Positions 9,022-18,577 are shown, counted from the first letter of the stretch. The stretch is 53,172 nucleotides of DNA from Methylococcaceae bacterium (GCA_030627205.1 DAOUSN010000014.1:1-53172), one strand, 5' to 3'. The notes: generated by a model not told the origin, from the sequence alone. Numbers and translations: made by a program.

Positions 9022-9675
9022 ATGATAAATTGGAATTTATGTGATACTGTATTGTTAGATATGGACGGTACGTTACTAGATTTAAATTTTGATAATCATT
9101 TTTGGTGTGAGTTTGTGCCATTAAAGTATGCTGAAAGAAATAAACTTTCATTAATGAAAGCTAAACAAATTTTACAACCAAAATTTAAACAAATGGAAGG
9201 AAAACTAGAATGGTATTGTTTGGATTATTGGACTCAGGTTTTAGAGTTAGATATTGCAGGACTTAAAACTGAAATAGCCGAATTAATTACTGTCTTGCCT
9301 CATGTTGTTGAATTTTTAGAACGACTAAAAGATGCTAAAAAACAGGTGTTTTTAGTCACTAATGCACATCAAGATAGTTTAAATTTAAAAATGGAAAAAA
9401 CCTGTTTACAGCCATTTTTTGATGCCATTATTTGTTCTCACAATTTTGGTGCAGCCAAAGAAAACCTTGCTTTTTGGACTCAGTTACAGCAGCAATACTC
9501 TTTTGATAAACAACGCACGTTAATGATAGATGATAGTTTAGCAGTATTAGATACCGCTAAACGATTTGGAATTACTTATCTAATAACCATTAGTAAACCA
9601 GATAGTAAAAAGCCTGTAAAAATGGATACTTATTACCCTGCAATAAAAGATTTCAGTGAATTATTGATAGAGTAA
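9022..9675 (+). CDS. yrfG: HAD-family nucleotidase (YrfG-like GMP/IMP nucleotidase)
   Basis: A cytoplasmic HAD-superfamily phosphatase of 217 aa. Motif I is LLDMDGTLLD (nucleophile Asp13 and acid/base Asp15), motif II the Thr in VTNAH, motif III the Lys in GAAKEN, and motif IV MIDDS. The stretch FDNHFW and WYCLDYW after motif I match E. coli YrfG, for which GMP/IMP 5'-nucleotidase activity is reported. The substrate here is assigned by that resemblance. It is transcribed alone, convergent with the tatP gene 6 bases away, without a clear terminator between them. Confidence 0.85.
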   Translation: MINWNLCDTVLLDMDGTLLDLNFDNHFWCEFVPLKYAERNKLSLMKAKQILQPKFKQMEGKLEWYCLDYWTQVLELDIAGLKTEIAELITVLPHVVEFLERLKDAKKQVFLVTNAHQDSLNLKMEKTCLQPFFDAIICSHNFGAAKENLAFWTQLQQQYSFDKQRTLMIDDSLAVLDTAKRFGITYLITISKPDSKKPVKMDTYYPAIKDFSELLIE

Positions 9676-9681
9676 ATATTT

Positions 9682-10668
9682 TTACAGCCCACGAAAATCA
9701 GCTAAGTGTTGATTAAGTTCTTTAAGTAAGTCTGCTGATAATTCACCTGAATTAATTAATTCAGTTTCTGTATTTTTCATTAATGCTCTTAACTCAGTAG
9801 CCGCCTCTGGTGTGGGTTCGATGAATTTTATTCCTTGTTTTTTTAACGCAACACTTGCTTTTTGATTATCTTCACGGCTGTGTTGATTAATTTCTGCTAA
9901 TATTTTTGTAAGAACTTCTTTGACAATAAGCTGGTCATCAGTAGACAGTTTATTAAAATCCTGTTTATTTAAAGCCAATATACCAAACACATAAGACAAG
10001 GGTAATTTAGTTAAATACTTAATTTTTGTATGCCATTGTAATGCTAATGCACCCATAGGTGATGAGGCAACTACATTAACCATTCCTGTTTGTAAAGCCA
10101 TTAAAACATCACGAATAGGTAAAGGAATTGGGGCAACAGAAAAGGCTCTTTGTGCCGCAATCGCAATTTTATTATTATCAGGTGCCCAAGCTTTCTGGTT
10201 TTTCATATCACTTAAGTTACGAATAGGTTTAGTAGACATTAAATAGGTCATTCCTATTTCTACAAAACCAAAACTAATAATGCCTTTTTCTGCAAGTCCT
10301 TGGGTTAATTTTACATCCATTTTGCTACGAATATAATCAATTTCAGCTAGTGAATGAAATTTTAAAATTAAATTATAAAGTTGTATATCAGGATAGATTG
10401 AACTTAATCCTGAATTGGTTAACGCCGCACCATTTAATTGTTTAAAGCGCATTTTTTTTAAAACACTTTTATCATCACCCATAACTCCGCCTGGGTAAAG
10501 TTTAAACTTAACTCGTCCATCAGTACGAGTTTCTATTTCTTTAGTTGCTATACGAACGCTTTCCATCCAATATGATCCATCTGGGGAAAGGCTAGCTATT
10601 TTGAAAGTTACTGCCTGGGCATAACTTGAAATAAATAGTAATAAATAAAGATAAAAAAAATATCTCAC
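9682..10668 (-). CDS. TRAP-type periplasmic solute receptor (DctP/TatP-like)
   Basis: A periplasmic substrate-binding protein of the DctP fold with a signal peptide ending SYAQA. The mature part contains FKIASLSPDGSYW, KFKLYPGGVMGDD and the family's conserved region around QKAWAPDN. I start it at GTG 10668, where AGAGGAG lies about 7 bases upstream and the signal peptide begins at once; the frame also opens at ATG 10698. It directly follows a TatT-like lipoprotein gene, which points to the TatT-TatP kind of TRAP system described in Treponema pallidum. No DctQ or DctM membrane subunit is encoded nearby. The ligand is unknown. Confidence 0.8.
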   Translation of the reverse strand: MRYFFYLYLLLFISSYAQAVTFKIASLSPDGSYWMESVRIATKEIETRTDGRVKFKLYPGGVMGDDKSVLKKMRFKQLNGAALTNSGLSSIYPDIQLYNLILKFHSLAEIDYIRSKMDVKLTQGLAEKGIISFGFVEIGMTYLMSTKPIRNLSDMKNQKAWAPDNNKIAIAAQRAFSVAPIPLPIRDVLMALQTGMVNVVASSPMGALALQWHTKIKYLTKLPLSYVFGILALNKQDFNKLSTDDQLIVKEVLTKILAEINQHSREDNQKASVALKKQGIKFIEPTPEAATELRALMKNTETELINSGELSADLLKELNQHLADFRGL

Positions 10669-10684
10669 AATTAAACTCCTCTGG

Positions 10685-11551
10685 TTAAAAATAATCATCT
10701 GCTGATTCTAATAATTGTTTTGCTTGTTGTTTGGCAATAATATTTATAAGGGTTAAATTATTTGCCTTGGTCTGAGCGGCTATCACTTGATTTAATAACC
10801 GATCATGCAACTCCCTATCAAATAATAATCGTGCATAATGTTTAGCATACAATACCTGTACCATTAAATTTTTTCCTTGAGACAACTTAATGGCAGCTTG
10901 AAAATGTTGTTGTGCAAGATCAATTTTCCCTCCTAATGCAGGTGGTAATAGACTTTCAAGTACTGCTAAATATAAATGCCCTGCACCATTTTGATAACTT
11001 TCATCCAATTTAATTAATTGGCTCATAATGGTTTTAACTTGTGCTAATTGAGCAAGCGCATTCATATCGGTTTTATGCGCTTGTATCCATAATGCCCATG
11101 CAGTACCCAAGGTATAAAGACTATCCAAATCATCCTTAGTACTTTGTTTAATAATTGTTTCAAAATTTGAAAAATATAATTGTTGCAATTGACAAAAATT
11201 ATTTTTTTGTAAACAGGCCGCTCGTAATCCGAACTCTAAGGCTTTATCACTTAAAGCCTGTAAACGTTGCTCATTCTTATTAATAATTGTCGCATAAGAG
11301 CGATAAAGTGTTGAAATAGAAAGTAATAATTTCTGGTTGTCAGGTTGTTGTTTAATTAATGCTTCCTGCATTAGTAAATAAGCAGGAATTGCATTAGCAA
11401 CTGTTTCAGGGTCATTATGATTTAAAATAACCGCAGTTAGATTTTTTCCAAAATCTTCGGTCACTGAGGATAACAAAGAACCGCAAGCCGTTAGCATTAA
11501 ACTAATAAATAAAACTAGGATTTTTAAATAATAATGTAGATTACTATTCAT
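10685..11551 (-). CDS. TRAP transporter T-component lipoprotein (TatT family)
   Basis: A predicted lipoprotein with lipobox LTAC (Cys23) followed by an all-helical, TPR-like body. TatT proteins form a trimeric helical scaffold that binds the periplasmic receptor TatP; that role is family knowledge. Visible features are the ETVANAIPAYLLMQEAL region near the N-terminus and the GAGHLYLAVLESLLPPALGG stretch at about residues 190-210, typical of the family. It overlaps the stop codon of pap by one base (TAATG) and is followed by the receptor gene, so the three genes form one transcription unit. Confidence 0.75.
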   Translation of the reverse strand: MNSNLHYYLKILVLFISLMLTACGSLLSSVTEDFGKNLTAVILNHNDPETVANAIPAYLLMQEALIKQQPDNQKLLLSISTLYRSYATIINKNEQRLQALSDKALEFGLRAACLQKNNFCQLQQLYFSNFETIIKQSTKDDLDSLYTLGTAWALWIQAHKTDMNALAQLAQVKTIMSQLIKLDESYQNGAGHLYLAVLESLLPPALGGKIDLAQQHFQAAIKLSQGKNLMVQVLYAKHYARLLFDRELHDRLLNQVIAAQTKANNLTLINIIAKQQAKQLLESADDYF

Positions 11552-13002
11552 TATTTTTCATCCAATATTTTTTCTAAATGCTCACAAAATAGCTTTAAAA
11601 CTTTAATCCGTGCATATTTTTTATCATTGCCTTCAACTAATATCCACGGTGCATTTTGCGTGCTAGTACGAGTTACCATTTCATTAACGGCACATTGATA
11701 ATCATCCCATTTTTCACGATTGCGATAATCTTCTTCGGTAATTTTATAGTGTTTATAACTAATTTGTTCACGGGCTTTAAAACGTGCAAGTTGTTCATCT
11801 TTATCAATATGTAGCCAAAATTTTAATACCATAATACCGTGAGCCATCATTGCTTCTTCAAAATTAACAATTTCACTGTACGCCTGCATCCATTCTTTTT
11901 CAGAAGCAAATCCTTCTACACGCTCAACCAATACACGTCCATACCAACTGCGGTCATAAATAGTTAGCATACCTGCGCGAGGAATATGTCGCCAAAAACG
12001 CCATAAATAATGATGCTGGCGTTCTTCTTCACTAGGTGCGGCAATAGGAATAATTTGATAACCTCTAGCGTCAACAGCACGGGTTAATCTGCGAATAGCT
12101 CCGCCTTTACCGCCAGCATCCCAACCTTCAAAAACTAAAACACTGGAGCATTTTTGCTCATGAGCTATTCGTGATAATTTATTTAATTTACCTTGATATA
12201 AACTAAGTTGTTTATTATAAGTTTTTTTATCTAATTTTAATGATAAATCAAGCGAGTCTAATAAATTTTGTTGTTCTAAATTAATTATTTCTTGTGTAGA
12301 GATATGTTGCTGAATACGGCGGAGTATATGTTTTCCTACCGTTAAACTGCTATAACGACTATCAGCTCCTTCAATAACTAACCAAGGTGCATTAGCGGTA
12401 CTAGTTTCTGTTAATACTTTTTCAGCAACACCTAAAAATTCATCATAAAGTTTTAAATGTTTTTTGTCACGCTCACTGACTTGCCAACGGGTTTCTGGAT
12501 TTTTCTCCAAGGTTTTTAACCGTTTTTTTTGCTCATCTTTTTTAAGATGTAACCAGCATTTAATAATTAAGTAACCACCATCTATTAATTCTTGTTCTAA
12601 TTGGCGTATTTCCATCAATTCTATCTGAATAATATTATCATCAGTTTTACCATATACTCGTTGTGACAAAGGCTCGCTATACCATGAACCAACATAAATA
12701 CCGATAGATCCTTTAGGTGGAAGAGTACGCCAAAAACGCCAAAATTTAGGACGTTCTTTTTCTTCGTCACTAGGTCGAGCAAAAGCAATAGTACGCATAT
12801 AGCGTGGGTCTAACCATTCATTGAGTAAATTAATAACCTCACCTTTACCGCCACCATCTACACCAGAAATAAGAATTATCACAGGGAATTCACAGCCTTT
12901 GAGTTGCTGTTGAGTCATTAATAGTTTGGTTCTAAGCGCAGGTATTTGAGCGTTATAATCAAGTTTACTCACGGTATGCCCTAATTCGGCAATTTCAAAC
13001 AT
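11551..13002 (-). CDS. pap: Polyphosphate:AMP phosphotransferase (two-domain PPK2)
   Basis: This cytoplasmic enzyme uses polyphosphate to phosphorylate AMP to ADP (class II PPK2). The 483 aa hold two fused PPK2 domains. Domain 1 (about 1-240) has the Walker A GVDGGGKGE and FWRFWRTLPPKG. Domain 2 (about 255-483) has EGWDAGGKGGAIRRLT and DRSWYGRVLVERVEGF. Both P-loops look intact. A good AAGGA ribosome site precedes the ATG. It shares a transcript with the TatT/TatP genes, an unusual partnership with no obvious metabolic link. Confidence 0.92.
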   Translation of the reverse strand: MFEIAELGHTVSKLDYNAQIPALRTKLLMTQQQLKGCEFPVIILISGVDGGGKGEVINLLNEWLDPRYMRTIAFARPSDEEKERPKFWRFWRTLPPKGSIGIYVGSWYSEPLSQRVYGKTDDNIIQIELMEIRQLEQELIDGGYLIIKCWLHLKKDEQKKRLKTLEKNPETRWQVSERDKKHLKLYDEFLGVAEKVLTETSTANAPWLVIEGADSRYSSLTVGKHILRRIQQHISTQEIINLEQQNLLDSLDLSLKLDKKTYNKQLSLYQGKLNKLSRIAHEQKCSSVLVFEGWDAGGKGGAIRRLTRAVDARGYQIIPIAAPSEEERQHHYLWRFWRHIPRAGMLTIYDRSWYGRVLVERVEGFASEKEWMQAYSEIVNFEEAMMAHGIMVLKFWLHIDKDEQLARFKAREQISYKHYKITEEDYRNREKWDDYQCAVNEMVTRTSTQNAPWILVEGNDKKYARIKVLKLFCEHLEKILDEK

Positions 13003-13250
13003 ACTTTTTCCTTAGTTTAAAATTGTTAATTATAGCGATGATTTTTATTGCTATCACGTTTATAAGTTATAAATAATATAACTTTATATAAAAATATAAT
13101 TTTTTCTAACCAAAACATTAAAAGTTCAATTATTTTAAATGATTACAACAATATTTTAATGACTTTTTTTTTACTTAATGCTAAAGTATCATTTCGGTGG
13201 AGATTTTTTCCACTTAATCTTTAAAATCAATCTATTAGAACTATAACAAT

Positions 13251-13471
13251 ATGAAAAAATAATTTATATCGCATTATTAGCAATGACATCTTCATGGGCT
13301 TATGCTGGTTTAGCTGATGTTGTATCAGCAACAAAAGCTGTTACTGACAAAACAGAATCCGTAGTTGATGCTGTTGAAGGTAAAAAAGAAGCTGTTGTGG
13401 CTGATGTAAAAGAAGCTGTTGTTACTAATATAAAAGAAGCTATACCTTCTGCCGTAAAAGCTGCAAAATAG
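13251..13471 (+). CDS. Small exported Ala/Val/Lys-rich protein, interrupted by a poly-A frameshift
   Basis: The ATG at 13251 is followed by six A and then TAA, giving a three-residue product. One more A would give MKKIIYIALLAMTSSWAYA, a textbook signal peptide in frame with the long downstream ORF (ATG 13283 to 13471). As the sequence stands, only a truncated form starting at Met 13283 can be read. The predicted mature part (about 54 aa) is charged and helical, with loose KEAVV repeats. I recognise no family. A terminator lies about 80 bases downstream. The frameshift may be a real mutation, a sequencing error, or a slippage site that restores the frame in some transcripts. Confidence 0.6.
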
Positions 13472-13548
13472 CATCTCCTATCTACAGATAATCTAAAAAT
13501 ATAAAATTTAAGAGCTGTTTTTAGAAAAAATATCGCTCTAATTAAGGC

Positions 13549-13580
13549 GGATGATGACAAAATGTTATCATCCTTTTTTT
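13549..13580 (+). terminator. Rho-independent terminator
   Basis: GGATGATGAC pairs with GTTATCATCC (one G-U) around loop AAAAT, followed by seven T. It ends the transcript of the small exported protein. Confidence 0.85.
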
Positions 13581-13663
13581 ATTTAAAAAATGCGTAATTT
13601 AATTAACTCGTGTTTAAAAAAAGGCTACTATGTACTTAAATTATATAAATGGGGAATTTAATT

Positions 13664-14002
13664 ATGTGTCGTACACTTATTTTACTATTATTAATTCCTA
13701 CTTTTTGCCTTGCAAATAAGGAAGTCGAAGAACTAATTCCTATCCCTGATCCACCAGAAATGCCGATGCCTGTTGAAGATAGTGAAGAAATGGAAGCTGA
13801 TATTACTATTATCCGTCGAAAGGATAAAACTATTCAAGAATTTCGTAAAAATGGACAATTATATAAAGTTAAAATAATTCCTGATATTGGTCCTGCCTAT
13901 TATTTCATTGATACTAACGGTGATGGCAATATGGATGTTCGTAGAGATGATTTAGACCCTCATCTTAATATTAATCAATGGAAAATATTAGAATGGGATT
14001 AA
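13664..14002 (+). CDS. DUF2782 periplasmic protein
   Basis: A small exported protein of unknown function. The signal peptide runs to about residue 17 (IPTFCLA). An acidic, proline-rich linker follows, then the conserved core with ITIIRRKDKTIQEFRKNGQL and YYFIDTNGDGNMD, ending in a WKILEW-type tail. This pattern matches the gammaproteobacterial DUF2782 family as I recall it. I start it at ATG 13664, which has GGGGA 8 bases upstream and begins the signal peptide directly; an in-frame ATG at 13649 would add five residues. It stands alone between a terminator and the EF-G gene. Confidence 0.78.
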   Translation: MCRTLILLLLIPTFCLANKEVEELIPIPDPPEMPMPVEDSEEMEADITIIRRKDKTIQEFRKNGQLYKVKIIPDIGPAYYFIDTNGDGNMDVRRDDLDPHLNINQWKILEWD

Positions 14003-14083
14003 AACTTTAGGTTTGCGTATAAACAATACTATCATTAAAAATTACGAAATCACCAATGCGAATCCTACATCATTTTGATTTTA

Positions 14084-14092
14084 TGATATATT
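14084..14092 (+). promoter_or_regulatory. Candidate extended -10 promoter for the EF-G gene
   Basis: TGATATATT reads as an extended -10 (TG, one base, TATATT) about 110 bases before the start codon. No good -35 is visible. Confidence 0.3.
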
Positions 14093-14204
14093 AGACGGTT
14101 AAATTACAGAATAGTAATCTAAATCTTATGCTAGTCCTCTTAGTTATTGAAGTTTAAGAGTCATTTAAAACATTATTTTATACACCATTTTTTAGAGTAT
14201 AACC

Positions 14205-16289
14205 ATGACAGATTTATCGCTTTACAGAAATATTGGTATTTTCGCACACGTTGATGCGGGTAAAACTACCACCACTGAACGCATTTTAAAGCTTACAGGA
14301 AAAATCCATAAGCTGGGTGAGGTGCATGATGGGGCGGCAACCACTGACTTCATGGAGCAAGAGCAAGAACGAGGAATTACCATTCAGTCAGCGGCAACCT
14401 CATGTTTTTGGAAAGAGCATCGTTTTAATATTATTGATACCCCAGGACACGTTGACTTTACGATTGAAGTTTATCGTTCATTAAAAGTACTTGATGGTGG
14501 TATTGGTGTATTTTGTGGTTCTGGTGGAGTTGAACCTCAATCTGAAACTAACTGGCGTTATGCCAATGATTCCGAAGTTGCAAGGGTTATTTTTGTTAAT
14601 AAACTTGATCGTTTAGGAGCAGATTTTTATCGAGTTACTAAGCAAGTTGAAGATGTATTGGGGGCAAAGCCATTAGTAATGGTATTACCGATTGGTACAG
14701 AAGATGATTTTATTGGAGTTGTTGATTTATTAACCCGTAAATCATGGGTGTGGGATAATTCAGGTGATCCTGTCAATTATGAAATTCAAGATGTTCCTGC
14801 TGATATGGTGGATATGGTTGAAAAATGGCGTGAAAAATTAATCGAAATGGCTGTTGAACAAGATGATGATGCCTTGGAAATGTACCTAGACGGTGAAGAA
14901 CCAGCTATGGAAACTATTAAAGCATGTATTCGTAAAGGGACGATTAATCTTGATTTTTTCCCAACTTATTGTGGTTCAGCCTTTAAAAATAAAGGGATTC
15001 AATTAGTCTTAAATGCGGTTATTGATTACCTTCCTTCACCGACTGAAGTTAAACCTCAACCTGAAGTAGATGATGAAGGCAAAGAAACTGGAGAATTTGC
15101 GATTGTTGATATTGAAAAGCCGTTTCGCGCTTTAGCCTTCAAAATTATGGATGATCGTTATGGTGCATTGACCTTTATCCGTATTTATTCAGGTAAATTA
15201 AACAAAGGTGATACCCTCCTAAATAGCTATACGGGTAAAACTGAGCGGATAGGTAGAATGGTAGAAATGCACGCTGATGAACGAATTGAATTAGATCATG
15301 CACAAGCAGGTGATATTGTTGCCATTGTAGGTATGAAAAACGTAAAAACAGGGCATACATTATGTGATCCTAAATTCCCAGCGACTTTAGAACCTATGAT
15401 ATTCCCAGATCCTGTCATCTCAATTGCAGTCGCCCCTAAAGATAAAGCAGGTTCTGAAAAAATGGGAATTGCGATTGGTAAAATGATTGCAGAAGATCCT
15501 TCATTTAGAGTTGAAACCGACGAAGATAGTGGTGAAACTATTCTTAAAGGCATGGGCGAATTACATTTAGATATTAAAGTTGATATTTTAAAACGAACTC
15601 ATGGCATTGATGTTGAAGTTGGTAAACCTCAAGTAGCTTATCGTGAAACCATTACTAAATCTATTGAAGATAGTTATACCCATAAAAAGCAATCAGGAGG
15701 CTCAGGTCAATTTGGTAGAATTGATTATAGAATTGAACCAGGTGAGCCAGGGTCAGGGTTTATCTTTGAATCAAAAGTCACTGGCGGTAACGTTCCTAGA
15801 GAATTTTGGCCTGCCGTTGAAAAAGGCTTTAAAAATAGTATTGACCAAGGGGTATTGGCAGGATTTCCTTGTTTAGATTTTAAAGTAACCTTACTAGATG
15901 GTGCTTTTCATGCGGTTGATTCCTCAGCGGTTGCTTTTGAAATTGCAGCCAGAGCAGCTTACAGACAATCGCTTCCAAAAGCGGGACCTCAATTAATTGA
16001 ACCCATTATGAACGTTGACGTATTTACCCCTGAAGATCATGTTGGTGATGTAATTGGGGATTTAAACCGTCGTCGTGGCATGATAAAATCACAAGAAGCG
16101 AATGTAACAGGGGTTCGGATTAAATCGGCCGTCCCTCTCAGTGAAATGTTTGGTTATATTGGTGATTTACGGACAATGACCTCTGGTCGTGGACAATTTT
16201 CTATGGAATTTTCACATTACTTACCTTGCCCTAAAAACATTTCAGAAGAAGTCATTAAAGAAGTTAAAGAGCGTAACGAAAAAAAATAA
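14205..16289 (+). CDS. fusA2: Elongation factor G, second paralogue type (FusA2)
   Basis: A ribosomal translocase GTPase of 694 aa. G1 is [11 protein letters not shown] (Lys20), followed by switch I with [12 protein letters not shown]3 DTPGHVD and G4 NKLD. Domains II-V follow, including [12 protein letters not shown] and NRRRGMI. It is not in an rpsL-rpsG-fusA-tuf operon but stands alone, and the N-terminal stretch ([19 protein letters not shown], then [20 protein letters not shown]) resembles the FusA2 group of Vibrio and Pseudomonas more than canonical EF-G. Whether a standard fusA exists elsewhere cannot be seen. In other bacteria such paralogues are specialised or conditional translocases. 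Confidence 0.88.
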   Translation: MTDLSLYRNIGIFAHVDAGKTTTTERILKLTGKIHKLGEVHDGAATTDFMEQEQERGITIQSAATSCFWKEHRFNIIDTPGHVDFTIEVYRSLKVLDGGIGVFCGSGGVEPQSETNWRYANDSEVARVIFVNKLDRLGADFYRVTKQVEDVLGAKPLVMVLPIGTEDDFIGVVDLLTRKSWVWDNSGDPVNYEIQDVPADMVDMVEKWREKLIEMAVEQDDDALEMYLDGEEPAMETIKACIRKGTINLDFFPTYCGSAFKNKGIQLVLNAVIDYLPSPTEVKPQPEVDDEGKETGEFAIVDIEKPFRALAFKIMDDRYGALTFIRIYSGKLNKGDTLLNSYTGKTERIGRMVEMHADERIELDHAQAGDIVAIVGMKNVKTGHTLCDPKFPATLEPMIFPDPVISIAVAPKDKAGSEKMGIAIGKMIAEDPSFRVETDEDSGETILKGMGELHLDIKVDILKRTHGIDVEVGKPQVAYRETITKSIEDSYTHKKQSGGSGQFGRIDYRIEPGEPGSGFIFESKVTGGNVPREFWPAVEKGFKNSIDQGVLAGFPCLDFKVTLLDGAFHAVDSSAVAFEIAARAAYRQSLPKAGPQLIEPIMNVDVFTPEDHVGDVIGDLNRRRGMIKSQEANVTGVRIKSAVPLSEMFGYIGDLRTMTSGRGQFSMEFSHYLPCPKNISEEVIKEVKERNEKK

Positions 16290-16319
16290 TTATTTAACCT
16301 AAAAGTTAAGTTTAAACCA

Positions 16320-16353
16320 AGAGTAGAGGTCTGATAGCTTAGGTCTCTACTTT
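16320..16353 (+). terminator. Probable terminator after fusA2
   Basis: AGTAGAG (16322-16328) and CTCTACT (16345-16351) form a 7-bp stem with a larger loop, followed by only a short T-run. It is weaker than the other terminators of the window. Confidence 0.5.
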
Positions 16354-16467
16354 AAATATTACTAGTTTAGTTGAGTATAAAGTCAAATTATTTATTTATA
16401 GCGGTGATTTTTTTTGTTAGCAGTGATAAAATCGTTTTAAAATTTCACTAAAACAATTGCCCATAAA

Positions 16468-17202
16468 ATGTTAGCAACTTCCTCGCTTCATATTGTTTCA
16501 AACACAACATTAGAATTTAAGAGTAGTTCTTTTAATATCCCCGTACTGGTTTTAAGTAGTGACAATCTTGTTGAAATAAAAAAAGAACTCCAACAAAAAA
16601 CATCACAAGCGCCTGATTTTTTTAAAGATTCCCCACTTATTATTGATTTAAATTTAGCAATTACTCAACATCTTGATATTAATTCATTAGTTCAAATGTT
16701 ACGACAGTTACAATTTTTACCGATAGGTATTCAAGGAGGGACATCTCAGCAACATAAGGCTGCATTAGTCATTGGAATTCCGACATTATCAGTTCGATTG
16801 CTTAATAATTTAAAATTTGCAATTAAACCCATTAAAAAGGATTTGAATGTAAACGAAACCTTGGCTGATAATTCTATCAATAAAAATAAGCTTATTACTC
16901 AGCCTGTTCGCTCAGGACAGCAAATTTCCTCTAAGGGAGATTTAATTATTTTAGCGCAAGTTAGTGCAGGTGCAGAAGTTCTTGCGGTAGGGAATATTCA
17001 TATTTATGCACCATTAAGAGGTCGTGCTTTAGCAGGTGTGCATGGGAATACTAAAAGTCGTATCTTTTGTACAGATTTACAACCAGAATTAATTTCTATT
17101 GCTGGAAATTACCGTATTAGGGATGATCTTGAAACTAGGACTAACAACAACCCAGTACAAGTTTTTTTACAAGAAAAAGCATTAATTATTAAAGAATTAT
17201 AA
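16468..17202 (+). CDS. minC: Septum-site inhibitor MinC
   Basis: MinC, activated by MinD, blocks FtsZ polymerisation away from mid-cell. The N-terminal FtsZ-binding domain (about 1-110) contains IPVLVLSS and LPIGIQGG. After a variable linker, the C-terminal beta-helix domain shows PVRSGQQI, KGDLIILAQVSAGAEVLA and YAPLRGRALAGVHG, the MinD-binding signature. Length 244 aa is typical. No Shine-Dalgarno is evident before the ATG. It is first in minC-minD-minE, with minD 22 bases downstream. Confidence 0.95.
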   Translation: MLATSSLHIVSNTTLEFKSSSFNIPVLVLSSDNLVEIKKELQQKTSQAPDFFKDSPLIIDLNLAITQHLDINSLVQMLRQLQFLPIGIQGGTSQQHKAALVIGIPTLSVRLLNNLKFAIKPIKKDLNVNETLADNSINKNKLITQPVRSGQQISSKGDLIILAQVSAGAEVLAVGNIHIYAPLRGRALAGVHGNTKSRIFCTDLQPELISIAGNYRIRDDLETRTNNNPVQVFLQEKALIIKEL

Positions 17203-17224
17203 CCCTTTTTTAGAGGATAAAACA

Positions 17225-18037
17225 TTGGCTAGAATTATCGTTGTTACATCAGGAAAAGGTGGTGTAGGAAAAACAACAACCAGCGCTGCTATTGCAATGG
17301 GACTTGCGAAGAAAGGACTTAAAACAGTAGTTATTGATTTTGATGTAGGTTTACGAAATCTTGATTTAATTATGGGGTGTGAACGCCGTGTTGTTTATGA
17401 TTTTATTAATGTAATTAATGGAGAAGCCTCTCTAAATCAAGCATTAATTCGTGATAAACGTTGTAACTTATTATCTATTTTACCAGCTTCTCAAACTCGT
17501 GATAAAGATGCCTTGACTAAAGAAGGCGTTGGAAAAATATTAACAGAATTATCAAAAGAGTTTAAATATATTGTTTGTGACTCTCCTGCAGGCATTGAGC
17601 GAGGAGCGTATTATGCAATGTATTTTGCTGATGATGCTTTTGTAGTGACTAATCCAGAAGTCTCATCGGTAAGAGATGCTGATAGAATGCTCGGTATTTT
17701 AGCCAGTAAATCACTTCGAGCAGAAGAGAACCGCGACCCGATTAAAGAATATTTATTGCTCGCACGTTATTCGCCAGAAAGAGTAGAACTAGAGGAAATG
17801 CTCAGTGTTGATGATGTTCAAGAAATATTATCATTAAATTTATTAGGGGTTATTCCTGAATCAAAATCAGTTTTAAATGCTTCTAATTCTGGAATACCCG
17901 TGATACTGAATGAAAAAAGTGATGCAGGTCAAGCCTATATGGATATAGTGTCACGTTATTTAGGTGATGAGAAACCCCAGCGTTTTATTGAAAAAGAAAA
18001 AAAAGGATTATTTGATAAGTTTTTTAGGAAAAAATAA
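17225..18037 (+). CDS. minD: Septum-site ATPase MinD (TTG start)
   Basis: A membrane-cycling ParA-type ATPase that recruits MinC. The deviant Walker A is GKGGVGKTT (Lys11 and Lys16), followed by DFDVGLRNLD and DSPAGIE. A C-terminal amphipathic membrane-targeting helix, GLFDKFFRKK, is present. The start is TTG at 17225 with AGAGGAT upstream; the resulting MARIIVVTSGKGG is the standard MinD N-terminus. Its stop overlaps the minE start (TAATG). Confidence 0.97.
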   Translation: MARIIVVTSGKGGVGKTTTSAAIAMGLAKKGLKTVVIDFDVGLRNLDLIMGCERRVVYDFINVINGEASLNQALIRDKRCNLLSILPASQTRDKDALTKEGVGKILTELSKEFKYIVCDSPAGIERGAYYAMYFADDAFVVTNPEVSSVRDADRMLGILASKSLRAEENRDPIKEYLLLARYSPERVELEEMLSVDDVQEILSLNLLGVIPESKSVLNASNSGIPVILNEKSDAGQAYMDIVSRYLGDEKPQRFIEKEKKGLFDKFFRKK

Positions 18038-18315
18038 TGAGTTTATTAGATTATTTCAAAACAACTAAACCATCATCGGCTGCTATTGCTAAAGAAAGGT
18101 TACAAATTCTAGTGGCTCATGAGCGTTCATCACGTAATCAACCTGCTTATTTGCCCAAGTTAAAACAGGAATTGCTTGAGGTGATTCAAAAATATTTTGA
18201 AGTTCATGAAGAAAGTATTTCGGTCAATTTAGAGCAAGATAACGAAAGAGAGACTTTAGAAATTAACGTTGTTTTTCCTGATGAAGAACAGTCTAAAAAA
18301 ATTATTTCAACTTAA
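18037..18315 (+). CDS. minE: Cell-division topological specificity factor MinE
   Basis: MinE stimulates MinD ATPase and drives the pole-to-pole oscillation. The 92 aa comprise the membrane-binding N-terminus MSLLDYF, the MinD-contact helix (AKERLQILVAHER) and the topological-specificity domain. It is translationally coupled to minD through a one-base stop/start overlap. Confidence 0.96.
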   Translation: MSLLDYFKTTKPSSAAIAKERLQILVAHERSSRNQPAYLPKLKQELLEVIQKYFEVHEESISVNLEQDNERETLEINVVFPDEEQSKKIIST

Positions 18316-18335
18316 AAAATAAAGGTAAATAGATA

Positions 18336-18533
18336 ATGGTAGAAACAATAGGAGAAGTAGCAGGAAAATTATGGGACTATTTAAAAGAGAATGAATCAGC
18401 CAGTCCTTCACGGATTGCTAAAGAAATAAATGTCTCTAAAAATGAACTTCAACGGGCAATAGGCTGGTTAGCTAGAGAAGAAAAAATTATCATTAAAGTT
18501 GATGGGCGTATAGAAATACTTTCATTGAAATAA
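18336..18533 (+). CDS. Small winged-helix protein (DUF2582 family)
   Basis: A 65-aa protein with a predicted winged helix-turn-helix: VAGKLWDYLKENES, SPSRIAKEINVSKNELQRAIGWL and a beta wing EEKIIIKVDGRIEI. The pattern matches the DUF2582/PF10771 family as I remember it. It follows minE after 20 bases and ends before a terminator, so it is probably the last gene of the min transcript. Its function is unknown; a DNA-binding role is inferred from the fold only. Confidence 0.75.
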   Translation: MVETIGEVAGKLWDYLKENESASPSRIAKEINVSKNELQRAIGWLAREEKIIIKVDGRIEILSLK

Positions 18534-18538
18534 GTAAT

Positions 18539-18566
18539 CAAAAAGCCGCTTCCTAAGCGGCTCTTG
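18539..18566. terminator. Bidirectional terminator between the min operon and the porin gene
   Basis: AGCCGCTT and AAGCGGCT form a perfect 8-bp stem with loop CCT. Five A on the left give a T-run for the minus strand, which serves the porin gene; on the plus strand the tail is CTCTT, a weaker signal. Confidence 0.8.
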
Positions 18567-18577
18567 TCACTTATATC

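Noticed and set aside
15175..15876. Several ORFs on both strands inside fusA2
   Set aside because: All overlap a conserved domain of EF-G and lack start signals; they are frame shadows.
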